Origin: Sphingobacterium paucimobilis HER1398
GTDB taxonomy: Bacteria > Bacteroidota > Bacteroidia > Sphingobacteriales > Sphingobacteriaceae
Assembly: GCF_000416985.1 (NCBI RefSeq)
Contig: NZ_ATDL01000007.1
Location: 62,001 to 126,000, forward strand
Direction of reading: 5' to 3'
Length of the DNA stretch: 64,000 nucleotides
The notes below the pieces were generated by a model, which was given only the letters and a program-made list of their open reading frames with translations, searched no databases and was not told the origin of the DNA. Each line of letters starts with the position of its first letter. The stretch's first letter is position 1. A program made the translations under genes and the position numbers. Below are positions 1 to 9,167 of this stretch, piece after piece.

Positions 1-467
1 TATTCACAAAGGCGCTCGCCAGCTAATTTACTGATACCGTAGATACTGTTGGGATCCATGACACAATACTGAGGGGTGTTCACCTTTGGAGAGTGTGGAC
101 CGAAGACAGCAATGGAGCTCGGCCAAAAGATTTTCTTGATATTGCCCAGTTCGACAGCTAGATCCAACACATTCAACAGACCGTTCATATTCAAGTCCCA
201 AGCTTTTTGCGGATATTGTTCGCCTGTCGCGGATAGCATAGCCGCTAATAAATAAACCTGTGTAGGCTTATGTTTCTCAAAAAGTGATTTCAAGGCTGCT
301 TTATCAAGAACATTGATCGTCTCGAAATTTTGAATAGGAGATGGCGTCTGAGGCTCTCTAATATCAGTTGTGATAATGTTCTCTGCACCAAATTTAGTTC
401 TTAAGGCTTCGGCTAATTCTGTGCCGATCTGACCGTTGGAGCCTAAGATTATAATAGTTTCTTTCAT
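1..467 (-). CDS. NAD-dependent epimerase/dehydratase family protein (L-threonine 3-dehydrogenase-like), partial
   Basis: Reading leftward from ATG at 467 gives 155 residues before the window edge cuts off the C-terminus. An N-terminal Rossmann motif GSNGQIG lies at residues 9-15. The extended-SDR catalytic pair is visible as Ser117/Ser118 in WPSSIAVFGP and Tyr143/Lys147 in YGISK. This fits a cytosolic SDR; the closest family I recall is the Bacteroidota UDP-glucose-epimerase-like L-threonine 3-dehydrogenase, which oxidises threonine to 2-amino-3-ketobutyrate. The fold and cofactor class are clear, but the substrate is inferred and could be a nucleotide sugar. The next gene points the same way, 158 bp upstream, so they need not share a promoter. 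Confidence 0.8.
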   Translation of the reverse strand, partial: MKETIIILGSNGQIGTELAEALRTKFGAENIITTDIREPQTPSPIQNFETINVLDKAALKSLFEKHKPTQVYLLAAMLSATGEQYPQKAWDLNMNGLLNVLDLAVELGNIKKIFWPSSIAVFGPHSPKVNTPQYCVMDPNSIYGISKLAGERLCE

Positions 468-598
468 CAAATAAATATTTACGAGGGCATAGCTTTTAGT
501 AGGATCTATGGTACTCGGTTTTCTGTTTAAAGCAATTAAGAGATTTGTGCTGTTTTCCTTTTTTTTATTCCAAATACAACCGCTCTGTTCTTGCCTTG

Positions 599-606
599 CA
601 AAGATA
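599..606 (-). promoter_or_regulatory. candidate -7 element for the epimerase gene
   Basis: On the minus strand these bases read TATCTTTG, an exact match to the Bacteroidota -7 consensus TAnnTTTG, about 130 nt ahead of the epimerase ATG. No convincing -33 TTTG at the usual spacing was found. Confidence 0.3.
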
Positions 607-625
607 GGTGTTTTATAGCGTTTTT

Positions 626-2281
626 TTAATATTGATGTGATTTATGAACAATAACAAAAGCTCCCTTAAAGATCTCACGAAAGCCGTTTTCTCGGTATAT
701 TTCCGCCCAATAGATATAGTGACCGGGAGCTGCTTTTTGTGTGTTTTCATCCCTACAATCCCATTTGATTTTTCCATCAAAACCTACACTCTGTTGTTGA
801 ATCAATCGGTTGACTAGGGTTCCTTTTTCAGCGTAAATATTAAGGTTGAGCATGTAGTCCGCTCCGTTCAATCTATAGTTTATTTCCAGCTCATCTTCGA
901 AGCCATCATCATCTGGAGAAACAGTTTTTGAAGTTAAAAACAGATCAATTTTTTTATTTGGATTGTCCGTATGTGTTGAATTTCGAAATCCCGGTGTCGA
1001 TCCACCTGCTATTGTGGCTGCGGATTTAAAGTTTTCCGGAAGATTGCTGTCTTCTTCATACGATTGACGCTCCAAAGATATTCCCTTGGGATTTTTGATC
1101 CAGGAGGAGTGCATCGCGGCATGATAGTATACCGAGTCCACCAGACCCCCAGGCGAATATAAAGTGACGACTCCCTGTTGGTTGGGGTAGGCAGGGAGAC
1201 TCGTCATCTCATAGACCCGATCAACAACTGCGTTAGCGTGTGTACGAATGATTTTTTCCTTCTCGGCCGTCAATACCAAAAAATCCTGAGACTCCAGCAA
1301 GAGTAGTTCGTCCGATATCGTACGATTGCCCAGAAGCCATCCCTGGAGGTTGATCGGTAGGTCCGTCCGGTTATAGATTTCAATAAAGTCGCTGCCTTCC
1401 TTTTGCGGGTTAAAGAGAATTTCATTGATTACAATATCATTATAACGTACCTGCGGCTGATCGAATAACAAATATTCGGGAACCTGAAGGAGCTGTCCGC
1501 ACAGTTCGATTTCGTTGACGGTCAATGTGTAAATCTCTTGCGGGTTGATCGTTTGATCGAAATTCAGCAGAAGGAAATCCGAATCTTCCATCCAAGATAT
1601 GGATACCGGAGTATTTACCCCGTGGTCGATGCTAAAATCTTCTTTTTGAAATTCAGGAAGAAACTGCCGTTCTATGTTAAAGCGCATACGGATTGCTTTT
1701 TCTAGTATTTCCATTTGAGCAATTGCTACTTTCGGCAAGTAGGTCTTATCCGTTATGGAGTTTGGACTCCCGGGTGTTCCTCCTTTACGCGCGATAGAAG
1801 AGGACCAATTGGATTTCATATTGCATGTCCAGTTCGGGTTTATTCGTTCCAGACTCCAACCGCCGCTTTTTTTTGAACTGTTTTGGTGCCAACTGTCTTT
1901 GTAGACAACTTCGTCCAGCAGCGTATTGCCCCGATACAATTGTATCGTAGCTCCTGAATTGTTTAACTGAGGCCAGTTTACCAATGGAATGACATTGCCA
2001 TAGATAGCCAATTGCTCCTCTCCATCCTGTGCACATAGAATGACAAACTGCTGTGGGGCGAGTAGGTAGGTCGGAATCTGTAGGTTTTTCTTGTTGATAT
2101 TTAAACTTAGTTTTCCGAGATCTTGAACCGATGTAGAGTTGTTCATGAGTTCGATATATTCCACGGCAGGAAGCTCACCATTTTTAGGGTTAGCCATTAT
2201 TTCGTTGATCATGACATCTTGGCTATACGTATTTGTTGTTACTATTAGCCACATGCACAGTGCATAAAACTTGATTTTCAT
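626..2281 (-). CDS. lamin-tail-domain (LTD) secreted protein
   Basis: 551 residues with an N-terminal Sec signal peptide (hydrophobic to about residue 20, ending TYSQ). Two lamin-tail domains are recognisable from the repeated pattern of I-NEI followed by a VEYIEL or DFIEI strand: roughly residues 22-135 and 285-400. The C-terminal ~100 residues (SPDDDGFEDELEI, then NLNIYAEKG and GHYIYWAEI) look like the FlgD/CHU_C-like Ig module found at the end of Bacteroidota surface proteins. LTD proteins of this phylum are exported and often adhesive or nuclease-associated; no catalytic domain is seen here. It appears monocistronic. The family call is solid, the function unknown. Confidence 0.8.
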   Translation of the reverse strand: MKIKFYALCMWLIVTTNTYSQDVMINEIMANPKNGELPAVEYIELMNNSTSVQDLGKLSLNINKKNLQIPTYLLAPQQFVILCAQDGEEQLAIYGNVIPLVNWPQLNNSGATIQLYRGNTLLDEVVYKDSWHQNSSKKSGGWSLERINPNWTCNMKSNWSSSIARKGGTPGSPNSITDKTYLPKVAIAQMEILEKAIRMRFNIERQFLPEFQKEDFSIDHGVNTPVSISWMEDSDFLLLNFDQTINPQEIYTLTVNEIELCGQLLQVPEYLLFDQPQVRYNDIVINEILFNPQKEGSDFIEIYNRTDLPINLQGWLLGNRTISDELLLLESQDFLVLTAEKEKIIRTHANAVVDRVYEMTSLPAYPNQQGVVTLYSPGGLVDSVYYHAAMHSSWIKNPKGISLERQSYEEDSNLPENFKSAATIAGGSTPGFRNSTHTDNPNKKIDLFLTSKTVSPDDDGFEDELEINYRLNGADYMLNLNIYAEKGTLVNRLIQQQSVGFDGKIKWDCRDENTQKAAPGHYIYWAEIYRENGFREIFKGAFVIVHKSHQY

Positions 2282-2510
2282 CCCGTTTATAATTGGTTCT
2301 CCTTACGAAGGTATAACTTCGCTATCTTATGCAATATAAAGAATATATTTTGCCTAAAGGCCGTATATGTATAGCAAATATTCGGTTCGGTAGCTGTTTG
2401 TATTGATAATTTAGTAATTTAAACAGGTTAAATATTGGTTTTGTGTCAATATTTAGCGCTATAAAATGATAAAAATGTAATTTTTGTATAAAATACTCCT
2501 GTTTATTTGT

Positions 2511-2518
2511 TATGTTTG
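2511..2518 (+). promoter_or_regulatory. candidate -7 element for asd
   Basis: TATGTTTG matches TAnnTTTG. A TTTG lies 24 nt upstream, slightly further than the usual spacing of about 19-21. Transcription would start about 55 nt ahead of asd. Confidence 0.4.
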
Positions 2519-2577
2519 GCATCGTGAAACTAAAAACAAGAATTCACGATACATACTAAACAGTAAAATTATATACA

Positions 2578-3567
2578 ATGAAAGTAGCAGTAGTTGGCGC
2601 AACAGGTCTTGTTGGGTCCGAAATTTTGACGGTATTAGCGGAAAGAAACTTCCCCGTGACAGAATTGATTCCTGTAGCCTCCGAAAGAAGTAAGGGGAAG
2701 GAAATCGAATTCAAGGGTAAGAAGTTTAAGACGGTGACACCAGATGAAGCTATTGCAATGCAGCCAGATGTAGCGTTGTTCTCGGCAGGAGGAAGCGTGT
2801 CAACTGAATATGCGCCTTTGTTCGCATCTGCCGGAATTACCGTAGTTGACAACTCTTCGGCTTGGCGGATGGATCCATCAAAAAAACTTATCGTACCTGA
2901 AGTCAATGGAGATGTGTTGACGTCTCAAGATAAAATTATTGCGAATCCAAACTGTTCGACTATTCAGATGGTAGTGGTGTTAAAGCCTCTGCATGAAAAA
3001 TATAAGATTAAACGTGTAGTCGTGTCTACCTATCAGTCGGTAACAGGTACTGGTGTTAAAGCGGTACAACAATTGAAAGATGAACGGGCTGGGGTAGAAG
3101 GAGAGAAAGCTTATCCTTATCAGATTGATTTGAATGTGATCCCTCATATTGATGTATTCCAGGAAAACGGATATACCAAAGAGGAAATGAAGATGATTCA
3201 GGAAACCAATAAAATCATGCAGGATGATGCTATTAAGGTTACCGCTACCACTGTACGTATTCCGGTGATGGGTGGACATTCCGAGTCTGTCAATATAGAG
3301 TTCGAAAATGATTTCGATGTACAGGAACTGCGTCAAGCGTTAGCCGCTCAGGAAGGCGTAATCGTAGTGGATGATCCGAGCAACCTGGCCTATCCAATGC
3401 CTAAAGATGCACACGGTAAAGATGAGGTCTTTGTAGGACGTATACGTAGAGATGAATCGCAAGCGAATACCGTAAACCTTTGGATTGTTGCGGACAACTT
3501 GAGAAAAGGGGCAGCTACCAATGCTGTACAAGTTGCTGAACTGTTGAATAAAAAAGGATTAATATAA
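2578..3567 (+). CDS. asd: aspartate-semialdehyde dehydrogenase
   Basis: 329 residues, the usual length for the family. It catalyses NADPH-dependent reduction of aspartyl phosphate to aspartate semialdehyde, the branch point to lysine/diaminopimelate, methionine and threonine. Visible: the NADP-binding GATGLVG at residues 7-13, the nucleophile Cys126 in NPNCSTIQ, and the catalytic His234 in MGGHSE. It starts at the ATG with no competing upstream start and stands alone, followed by a strong terminator. Identification is secure. Confidence 0.97.
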   Translation: MKVAVVGATGLVGSEILTVLAERNFPVTELIPVASERSKGKEIEFKGKKFKTVTPDEAIAMQPDVALFSAGGSVSTEYAPLFASAGITVVDNSSAWRMDPSKKLIVPEVNGDVLTSQDKIIANPNCSTIQMVVVLKPLHEKYKIKRVVVSTYQSVTGTGVKAVQQLKDERAGVEGEKAYPYQIDLNVIPHIDVFQENGYTKEEMKMIQETNKIMQDDAIKVTATTVRIPVMGGHSESVNIEFENDFDVQELRQALAAQEGVIVVDDPSNLAYPMPKDAHGKDEVFVGRIRRDESQANTVNLWIVADNLRKGAATNAVQVAELLNKKGLI

Positions 3568-3594
3568 CGAACTAACCGTAATCATATATATACC

Positions 3595-3624
3595 AAAAAA
3601 CGTCCTCCCAGGAGGACGTTTTTT
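3595..3624 (+). terminator. rho-independent terminator after asd
   Basis: An 8-bp perfect GC-rich dyad (CGTCCTCC / GGAGGACG, 3601-3618) is flanked by A6 on the left and T6 on the right, so it can act in both directions. Confidence 0.9.
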
Positions 3625-3817
3625 ATTGCAGTTAATTGGCGAATATAGAGTGCTTATTCGTTTCGAAAGCCTTCTGGTTTTAATCTTTACTCTGAAATGA
3701 GGCCGATTAGGAAACTACCTGTACAATATGCTTCAGGTCATCATAGCTCCCTAATACAAAGCTTAGGGATACTATATGTAGATGCAGTTATGTATTCGCA
3801 AAACCGTATCTTCATAA

Positions 3818-3851
3818 AAAAGGCGGATACTGCATGCAGTATCCGCCTTTT
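3818..3851 (-). terminator. bidirectional terminator after the kelch lipoprotein gene
   Basis: A perfect 17-bp palindrome with arms 3818-3834 and 3835-3851, GC-rich in the middle and A/T at both edges, lies 21 bp beyond the kelch stop codon. The 193 bp between it and the asd terminator shows no convincing gene. Confidence 0.85.
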
Positions 3852-3871
3852 AAAGAATATTGTAATGTTAA

Positions 3872-4861
3872 CTATCTGACTTGCGTGAATACCCAAGTAT
3901 CGTCAAATTTTGTAGCACTGTTCATACCTGTTGTCAGGTAGCCTTTACCACCGATAGAAAATGAAACGGCACCTTCTCTTGCGTTCTGAGGCAATGCTTG
4001 GTGTTTGCTTTCCCATTTGTTAGCAGCTACATCGTATTTCCATACGTTACCTAATACAGAGCCTTTTTTACCACCTACTACATAACCGAACTTACCGATT
4101 ACAAATGTAGATGCTGATTGACGAGTCAGGTCGTATGTATTAGATGCATCTTTCAAAGGAGCAACACCTTCATTCCAGTTACTTCCGTCAAAAGAATAGA
4201 AGTCTTCTGGGAACTGGTTGTTGTCCATACCACCACCGATATAAGCTTTACCGTCTACAACAAAAGCAAATGCGTTTACGCGTTTGTTTTTCAAAGGAGA
4301 CGTCACATTCGTCCAAGTGTCTGTTTTAGGATCGTATTTCCAAAAATCCTTTAATGTTTTCTGTGTTTTAGTCGCTCCTGTACCTACGTAACCAAATCCA
4401 TTTAATGTAAACGCAACTGCACCGTAACGAGCTTCTCCAGGGAAATCAGCGATTGGTGTCCATTTATTAGCAGCTGGGTCATACATGTAGAAGTCCTTCA
4501 ACACGTCTGTACCGTTGAATCCTGTACCCACATATCCTTTGCCATCGATTGAAAAGCCTACAGCGCCATTACGTGCTTCGCCTTCAAACTCTGCAACTTC
4601 TTCCCATAAATTGTTTTTAAAAGACCATGCATCTTTAGTTCTTTCGTTTGTTGATAAGATACCTGTTGCCAAATATCCCACTTCGCCGATCTGGAAAGAT
4701 GCAGCAGCAGATCTTGGATCTCCGTCAAAAGCTGAAGCTTTTACCCACTCCGTCGGGCCAGTATCCTCGGTGTCATTATCTTTGCTTTTTTTACAAGAGT
4801 TGAAAGCAGTTAACGAAAAAACACAGGCTACAACTACCAAAAGCCAATTTTTCTTATTCAT
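3872..4861 (-). CDS. kelch-repeat lipoprotein
   Basis: 329 residues from the ATG at 4861 (MNKKNWLLVV). A longer in-frame start at 4888 would prepend nine residues to the signal peptide and overlap the upstream gene, so it is not preferred. The signal peptide ends in the lipobox FNSC. About six kelch-type blades follow, each with a GYVGTG or AYIGGG turn and a D-FYMYDP / D-WKYDP / D-YSFD strand, giving a probable beta-propeller. Only 4 bp separate it from the DUF4270 stop codon, so the two are co-transcribed. Kelch propellers bind ligands or partners; the partner here is plausibly the DUF4270 protein. No galactose-oxidase active site is evident. Confidence 0.88.
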   Translation of the reverse strand: MNKKNWLLVVVACVFSLTAFNSCKKSKDNDTEDTGPTEWVKASAFDGDPRSAAASFQIGEVGYLATGILSTNERTKDAWSFKNNLWEEVAEFEGEARNGAVGFSIDGKGYVGTGFNGTDVLKDFYMYDPAANKWTPIADFPGEARYGAVAFTLNGFGYVGTGATKTQKTLKDFWKYDPKTDTWTNVTSPLKNKRVNAFAFVVDGKAYIGGGMDNNQFPEDFYSFDGSNWNEGVAPLKDASNTYDLTRQSASTFVIGKFGYVVGGKKGSVLGNVWKYDVAANKWESKHQALPQNAREGAVSFSIGGKGYLTTGMNSATKFDDTWVFTQVR

Positions 4862-4865
4862 ACGA

Positions 4866-6230
4866 TTATTTGAATTTAGTATATACAATGTTTAATTTAA
4901 TTTTCGGTTTGCCATTTTCTGTCGCAATAATAGTATTATTTACAGTTCCAAACAAGGCTGGCGATGCAACTGACAACAATAATGAAGTGCCACGATAATC
5001 GGATTGATTGATGTTTTTGGTATAATCGATCAGATTAAAGATATAACGGCCATTTGTTCCGGAGTCGTTCCCTGGAATAAAAGTTGCCTGTTGAATCGTA
5101 GTAGCGAACGGTGCACGCACATAAGAGATTGGAACTCCATTGCTGTTTGCAATAAGTAACATCAACGCATTAGGGACAGGGTAATAACCATAATTATGTC
5201 CCTTTGTCTCTACGATCAGCTCCACTTTATTTATCGCTAAATTTTCTTCATGCATAAAATCATTTAACGATGGAATGTTGATTTTTGCTACAAGTCCCGA
5301 GCCAGCTTGCAATAATACTTCTCCGTTAGTTGCAGCACTTTTGAGCTCTCTGTTGACAGCATCAATACTCGCATATGCGGTACCTGTACGATCGTACTCA
5401 ATATTGTTGTACTGAAAGGCTTTATGACTGGATGTTATTACTTTTGCGCCTTTCTTCATGAAACCATCCGATCCCATATAGGAGTAGTTAACATTGACTT
5501 GTACAGTGTCGTTCAACCCTAATATGGCGGTGTTTTGGTTCCCTGGAGTCAGTACCAAGCCTTTTAAGTATTGTTGAAAAGACTCGTTGGTCGTAACATT
5601 GTAGTCATTTGCTTTAACCATATCATAGATTTCTTGCCCAAAAGCATGATCAAGTTTGATACTGATACTATCTAGAGAGTTGACTCTAGGAACAAATGAA
5701 TGTACACCAAGTGGAGTGCTGTCAAACGTAAACTTCTTGTCGTTGAAAATCGTAGGGCCAGTTACATATATTGGCGTATTGTATGGCTCTATGCTATTTG
5801 TGATATCTTTAAGAACAATCTCCTCGGTCACGCGGTGAACCGATATGGTTTGCGTTTTAGTGGTGTCGCCATAAAAATATTTATTGCTGCTGGGGCGTAC
5901 GACCAGATTGATCGAGTCAAATGCTGCATTGGCAGGGATATCATTGATTAATGTTTGCAACTGTACGCGGAAGTAAGACGAAGAAGTGATCGATCCGCTT
6001 TCCGCTTGCGTAGACTTACCAACTAAAAAAGAACCCGTACCAGTGGACGGTAAATTCAGAAGTTGATACGTAGAGGTGTTGATGGTCATTGAATCAATAA
6101 CAACGACCCCTAAATTATCATTGGAATTATCCAAAGAAACACTCATATCTTTATCACAGCTATAAAAGGAAACTGTTGTAGCAAGTAAGGATAAAAAGAA
6201 AAGGTATCTAAAATGTAATAATTGCCTCAT
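4866..6230 (-). CDS. DUF4270 family lipoprotein
   Basis: 454 residues. The signal peptide ends at a Cys in FYSCDKD, a lipobox. The following FLVGKSTQAESGSITSS segment and the long beta-rich body with FNLIDYTKNI near the C-terminus are typical of the DUF4270 proteins of Bacteroidota. Their role is not established; they are surface or periplasmic lipoproteins often found beside kelch or glycan-related genes. First gene of a two-gene operon with the kelch lipoprotein, divergent from the histidine kinase. Confidence 0.8.
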   Translation of the reverse strand: MRQLLHFRYLFFLSLLATTVSFYSCDKDMSVSLDNSNDNLGVVVIDSMTINTSTYQLLNLPSTGTGSFLVGKSTQAESGSITSSSYFRVQLQTLINDIPANAAFDSINLVVRPSSNKYFYGDTTKTQTISVHRVTEEIVLKDITNSIEPYNTPIYVTGPTIFNDKKFTFDSTPLGVHSFVPRVNSLDSISIKLDHAFGQEIYDMVKANDYNVTTNESFQQYLKGLVLTPGNQNTAILGLNDTVQVNVNYSYMGSDGFMKKGAKVITSSHKAFQYNNIEYDRTGTAYASIDAVNRELKSAATNGEVLLQAGSGLVAKINIPSLNDFMHEENLAINKVELIVETKGHNYGYYPVPNALMLLIANSNGVPISYVRAPFATTIQQATFIPGNDSGTNGRYIFNLIDYTKNINQSDYRGTSLLLSVASPALFGTVNNTIIATENGKPKIKLNIVYTKFK

Positions 6231-6247
6231 ATATATTAGTTGACATG

Positions 6248-6255
6248 CAAATGTA
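6248..6255 (-). promoter_or_regulatory. candidate -7 element for the DUF4270-kelch operon
   Basis: On the minus strand the bases read TACATTTG, matching TAnnTTTG, about 18 nt ahead of the ATG; the leader would be very short. Confidence 0.4.
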
Positions 6256-6332
6256 AGTAATACGTATTGTTAATATGTGTTATAATTTGTTAAATATGAC
6301 CCTAAACAATTCGTCGTGCAAATCTAAGAATT

Positions 6333-6340
6333 TAAATTTG
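6333..6340 (+). promoter_or_regulatory. candidate -7 element for the two-component operon
   Basis: TAAATTTG matches TAnnTTTG and ends 8 nt before the kinase ATG, implying a leaderless or nearly leaderless transcript. Confidence 0.35.
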
Positions 6341-6348
6341 TTTTAATC

Positions 6349-7773
6349 ATGTTAAAAAAGTATAAAATATTGGTGCTTATGATTGTTCTGTCCCTCGTGG
6401 GAATTGGAGGAATCGTGGTCGTTTGGTTGTATGGAGGATATGTAAATAAGCGCGAAGTTTTCGTAACAGAAGTCGAACGCAGCCTGTTTAATGCCATACA
6501 GGCTTATTATGATGAGCATCAGAATATGCTCAACGAAAAACGTGATCAGAACATTTCTAAAGAAGGAGCATTGTTTGCTGCACGCATCAAGACACTATAT
6601 AATAATGTCGATGAAGACCGCATACAGACTCTTTGGGATAGCTTGGCACGAGAGCGGATGTTGCGGTATGCCAAGCGTAGGGAGGCTAAGAAAGAGGTTG
6701 GGGAACCGATGGCCATTATGCCTTCTTTTATGCTCCAAAACATTACCTTTAGTAAGGAGACCCTTGCAGAAATCAATATATTGTTGGCCGATATTTTGGA
6801 ATCAAAAGGTATAACTACACCGGTACGGATTACGATCAAGACCATAAAGGAGGGGCATCGTGGGAAAGGGAAATACCAGCTCAGTGTCGGTTCAGATGGC
6901 ACGATAGCCACGCGTCCCATACTGGTCAACCCCACAGAAGACGAATATCTTGTTGCTCAGTTTGAACATCCCGTTTTTTATCTCTTGAGCAAAATGGTAG
7001 TCCAGGTATTACTTTCGATTTTCTTGATTTTGGCGCTTATTGGTGCTTTTATATACTTGTTATGGACGATCAATCGACAGAACAAGTTAGCTTTGTTGCG
7101 CAAATCTTTTGTAAACAACATGACCCACGAACTGAAGACACCTGTCGCTACGGTGATGGCTGCATTGGAGTCTATTCAGCGTTATGGTGCGAGGGACGAT
7201 AAAGAGAAGATGGAGCAATACTTGCGTATTTCTCATCGAGAGCTGGAGCATCTGGCCAATATGATAGAAAAAGTGCTGCAGCTTGATATCGATGAGGTGA
7301 CAGGAGTGAATCTAAGAAGGGACCCCATAGACATCGTACAGTTGTTGGAAGAAGGTGTCGAAATTGCGCAATTGGGAGCCAAGAAAAATGTAAGTATTGA
7401 TTTTGTGGGTAGCTTGCCGAGACTGACCCTTGTCGCTGATGCCGCTCATCTCAAGAATGTGATCAGTAACTTATTTGATAATGCAATCAAGTATTCTGGA
7501 GATACCGTCAAGATACAAGTCGGATTAAAGGAAGAGGCAGGAATGGTTATACTTTCGGTTTCTGATAATGGACATGGTATAGATCCCATTTATTTTAAAG
7601 ATATATTCGAGGTGTTCTTTCGGGTGCCAAACGGAAATTTGCATCCTGTCAAGGGGTTTGGCCTAGGTTTGGCATATGTCAAACAAGTGGTAAAACAGCA
7701 TCGTGGTACTATTAGAGTGGATAGTGTCTTGGGAAAAGGCACCGTATTTATTTTATCAATTCCAAAACAATGA
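6349..7773 (+). CDS. sensor histidine kinase
   Basis: 474 residues. Two membrane segments (about 6-28 and 214-240) bracket a ~185-residue periplasmic sensor of unknown fold. The cytoplasmic part has the HisKA box with phospho-acceptor His260 in MTHELKTP, then HATPase_c with N-box Asn377 in NLFDNAIKYS, G1 box DNGHGI (406-411) and G2 GFGLGLAYV (436-444). There is no HAMP or PAS domain. The stop codon overlaps the next start (ATGA), so kinase and regulator are translationally coupled. The signal sensed cannot be read from sequence. Divergent from the DUF4270 operon. Confidence 0.95.
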   Translation: MLKKYKILVLMIVLSLVGIGGIVVVWLYGGYVNKREVFVTEVERSLFNAIQAYYDEHQNMLNEKRDQNISKEGALFAARIKTLYNNVDEDRIQTLWDSLARERMLRYAKRREAKKEVGEPMAIMPSFMLQNITFSKETLAEINILLADILESKGITTPVRITIKTIKEGHRGKGKYQLSVGSDGTIATRPILVNPTEDEYLVAQFEHPVFYLLSKMVVQVLLSIFLILALIGAFIYLLWTINRQNKLALLRKSFVNNMTHELKTPVATVMAALESIQRYGARDDKEKMEQYLRISHRELEHLANMIEKVLQLDIDEVTGVNLRRDPIDIVQLLEEGVEIAQLGAKKNVSIDFVGSLPRLTLVADAAHLKNVISNLFDNAIKYSGDTVKIQVGLKEEAGMVILSVSDNGHGIDPIYFKDIFEVFFRVPNGNLHPVKGFGLGLAYVKQVVKQHRGTIRVDSVLGKGTVFILSIPKQ

Positions 7774-8447
7774 GCAAAGTAAAAGTACTATATGTCGAAG
7801 ACGAACTGAGTTTAGCCTTGATTGTTGCAGACAGTCTTGAAGACCACGGGTTTGAGGTGGTACACCGGGAGAACGGACAAGACGCATTGAATTATTTTAA
7901 AAAGGAAAATGCAGACGTTATTATTCTAGATGTGATGATGCCATTGATGGATGGTTTTACTGCCGCGGCTGAAATTCGAAAGACCAATCCCCATGTACCT
8001 ATATTGTTCCTTTCGGCACTCACCCAGACGGAGGATGTAGTCAAAGGGTTCCATTTAGGGGCCAATGATTATATCCGTAAGCCTTTTAAGATAGAAGAAC
8101 TCATCGTACGCATCGAAGCACTTTCTAGGCGAGTCAAGAGGCCTGTTCACGCGACGTATGTAATCGGGGACTATGTGTTGGATACGAATAAAAATGTCCT
8201 GAGGCATGCCGATGCTGAGGAAAAGCTGTCCTATAGAGAGATAGAGCTGGTTCGTAGGTTGTTTGAGAATAGGGACAACGTGGTGCCACGCGAAGATATT
8301 ATTAAAGCCTATTGGGGAGACGATACCTATTTTACAGGACGTAGCCTCGATGTGTTTATCAGTAGAATACGCAAATATTTTGCACGAGATGCACGTATCA
8401 AGATTACCAACGTGAGAGGAATTGGCTATATTATGAATATTGACTAA
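7770..8447 (+). CDS. OmpR-family response regulator
   Basis: 225 residues. The receiver domain has acidic residues Asp11/Glu12, phospho-acceptor Asp54 in ILDVMMPLMDG and Lys104 in YIRKPF. Residues ~130-225 form a winged-helix Trans_reg_C domain (SYREIELVRRLF, RSLDVFISRIRKYF). It overlaps the kinase gene by 4 bp, so it is the cognate regulator. Targets unknown. Confidence 0.95.
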   Translation: MSKVKVLYVEDELSLALIVADSLEDHGFEVVHRENGQDALNYFKKENADVIILDVMMPLMDGFTAAAEIRKTNPHVPILFLSALTQTEDVVKGFHLGANDYIRKPFKIEELIVRIEALSRRVKRPVHATYVIGDYVLDTNKNVLRHADAEEKLSYREIELVRRLFENRDNVVPREDIIKAYWGDDTYFTGRSLDVFISRIRKYFARDARIKITNVRGIGYIMNID

Positions 8448-8540
8448 CTTAATGTTTTGAAATAGGAGTATATGGTGCTAAGGGGGCATGTACTTTGAGA
8501 ACAATTATGGTATAAAATTTGGATGCCATTCCTGGTTAAT

Positions 8541-8558
8541 ATCTCCTGAATAGGAGAT
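8541..8558. promoter_or_regulatory. perfect 7-bp dyad upstream of pncA
   Basis: ATCTCCT-GAAT-AGGAGAT sits 18 bp before the pncA ATG. No T-run follows, so it is more likely an operator or a 5'-UTR hairpin than a terminator of the two-component operon. Confidence 0.4.
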
Positions 8559-8576
8559 CCGTTAAAAAATATACAA

Positions 8577-9167
8577 ATGAAGGCATTATTAATTGTTGAT
8601 ATTCAGAACGATTTCCTGCCCGGAGGAGCACTGGAAGTTCCCAATGGAGATCAGGTCATAGAAGTAATAAACAGCGTCCAGTCCAAATATGATTTGGTCA
8701 TTGCAACCCAAGATTGGCACCCCTCTTTACATCAAAGCTTTGCCTCCCAACATATAGAGCACAATGTCTTTGATCAGATTGATCTAAATGGTTTGGAGCA
8801 GGTGCTATGGCCAGATCACTGTGTACAGGGGACCAAGGGAGCCGAATTGTCGGATAGTCTTGAACAGAGAACCATAGAAGCAGTGTTCCGAAAGGGCGTA
8901 GATCCTTTAATTGATAGTTACAGCGGATTTTATGACAATGGACGACGTAAAAACACCGGGTTGCATGGTTATTTGCAGGATCGATCCATAGCAGAAGTTC
9001 ACGTGTGTGGTTTAGCAGCAGATTTTTGTGTACACTTTACCGCAATGGATGCGCTTAGTCTAGGGTATAGAACCGTTATCCTCTCGAAAGCGACAAAGCC
9101 TATAGATAGAGAACAATACATGGATAAAAAGCAAGCTTTTATTCAAGCAGGGGGGCTTTTTTTCTAG
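8577..9167 (+). CDS. pncA: nicotinamidase
   Basis: 196 residues of the isochorismatase-like hydrolase family; hydrolyses nicotinamide to nicotinate for NAD salvage in the cytosol. The catalytic triad is visible as Asp8 (IVDIQNDF), Lys106 (FRKGVDP) and Cys151 (AADFCVHFTAMDA). Metal ligands are likely Asp47 and His49 (TQDWHP) with His81 in LWPDHCVQGT, as in E. coli PncA. The 3' end overlaps the convergent outer-membrane protein gene by 29 bp, leaving no room for an intergenic terminator. Confidence 0.95.
   Translation: MKALLIVDIQNDFLPGGALEVPNGDQVIEVINSVQSKYDLVIATQDWHPSLHQSFASQHIEHNVFDQIDLNGLEQVLWPDHCVQGTKGAELSDSLEQRTIEAVFRKGVDPLIDSYSGFYDNGRRKNTGLHGYLQDRSIAEVHVCGLAADFCVHFTAMDALSLGYRTVILSKATKPIDREQYMDKKQAFIQAGGLFF

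Noticed and set aside
3697..3879. 60-codon frame between asd and the kelch gene
   Set aside because: Runs through a perfect terminator palindrome into the 3' end of the kelch gene; no support.
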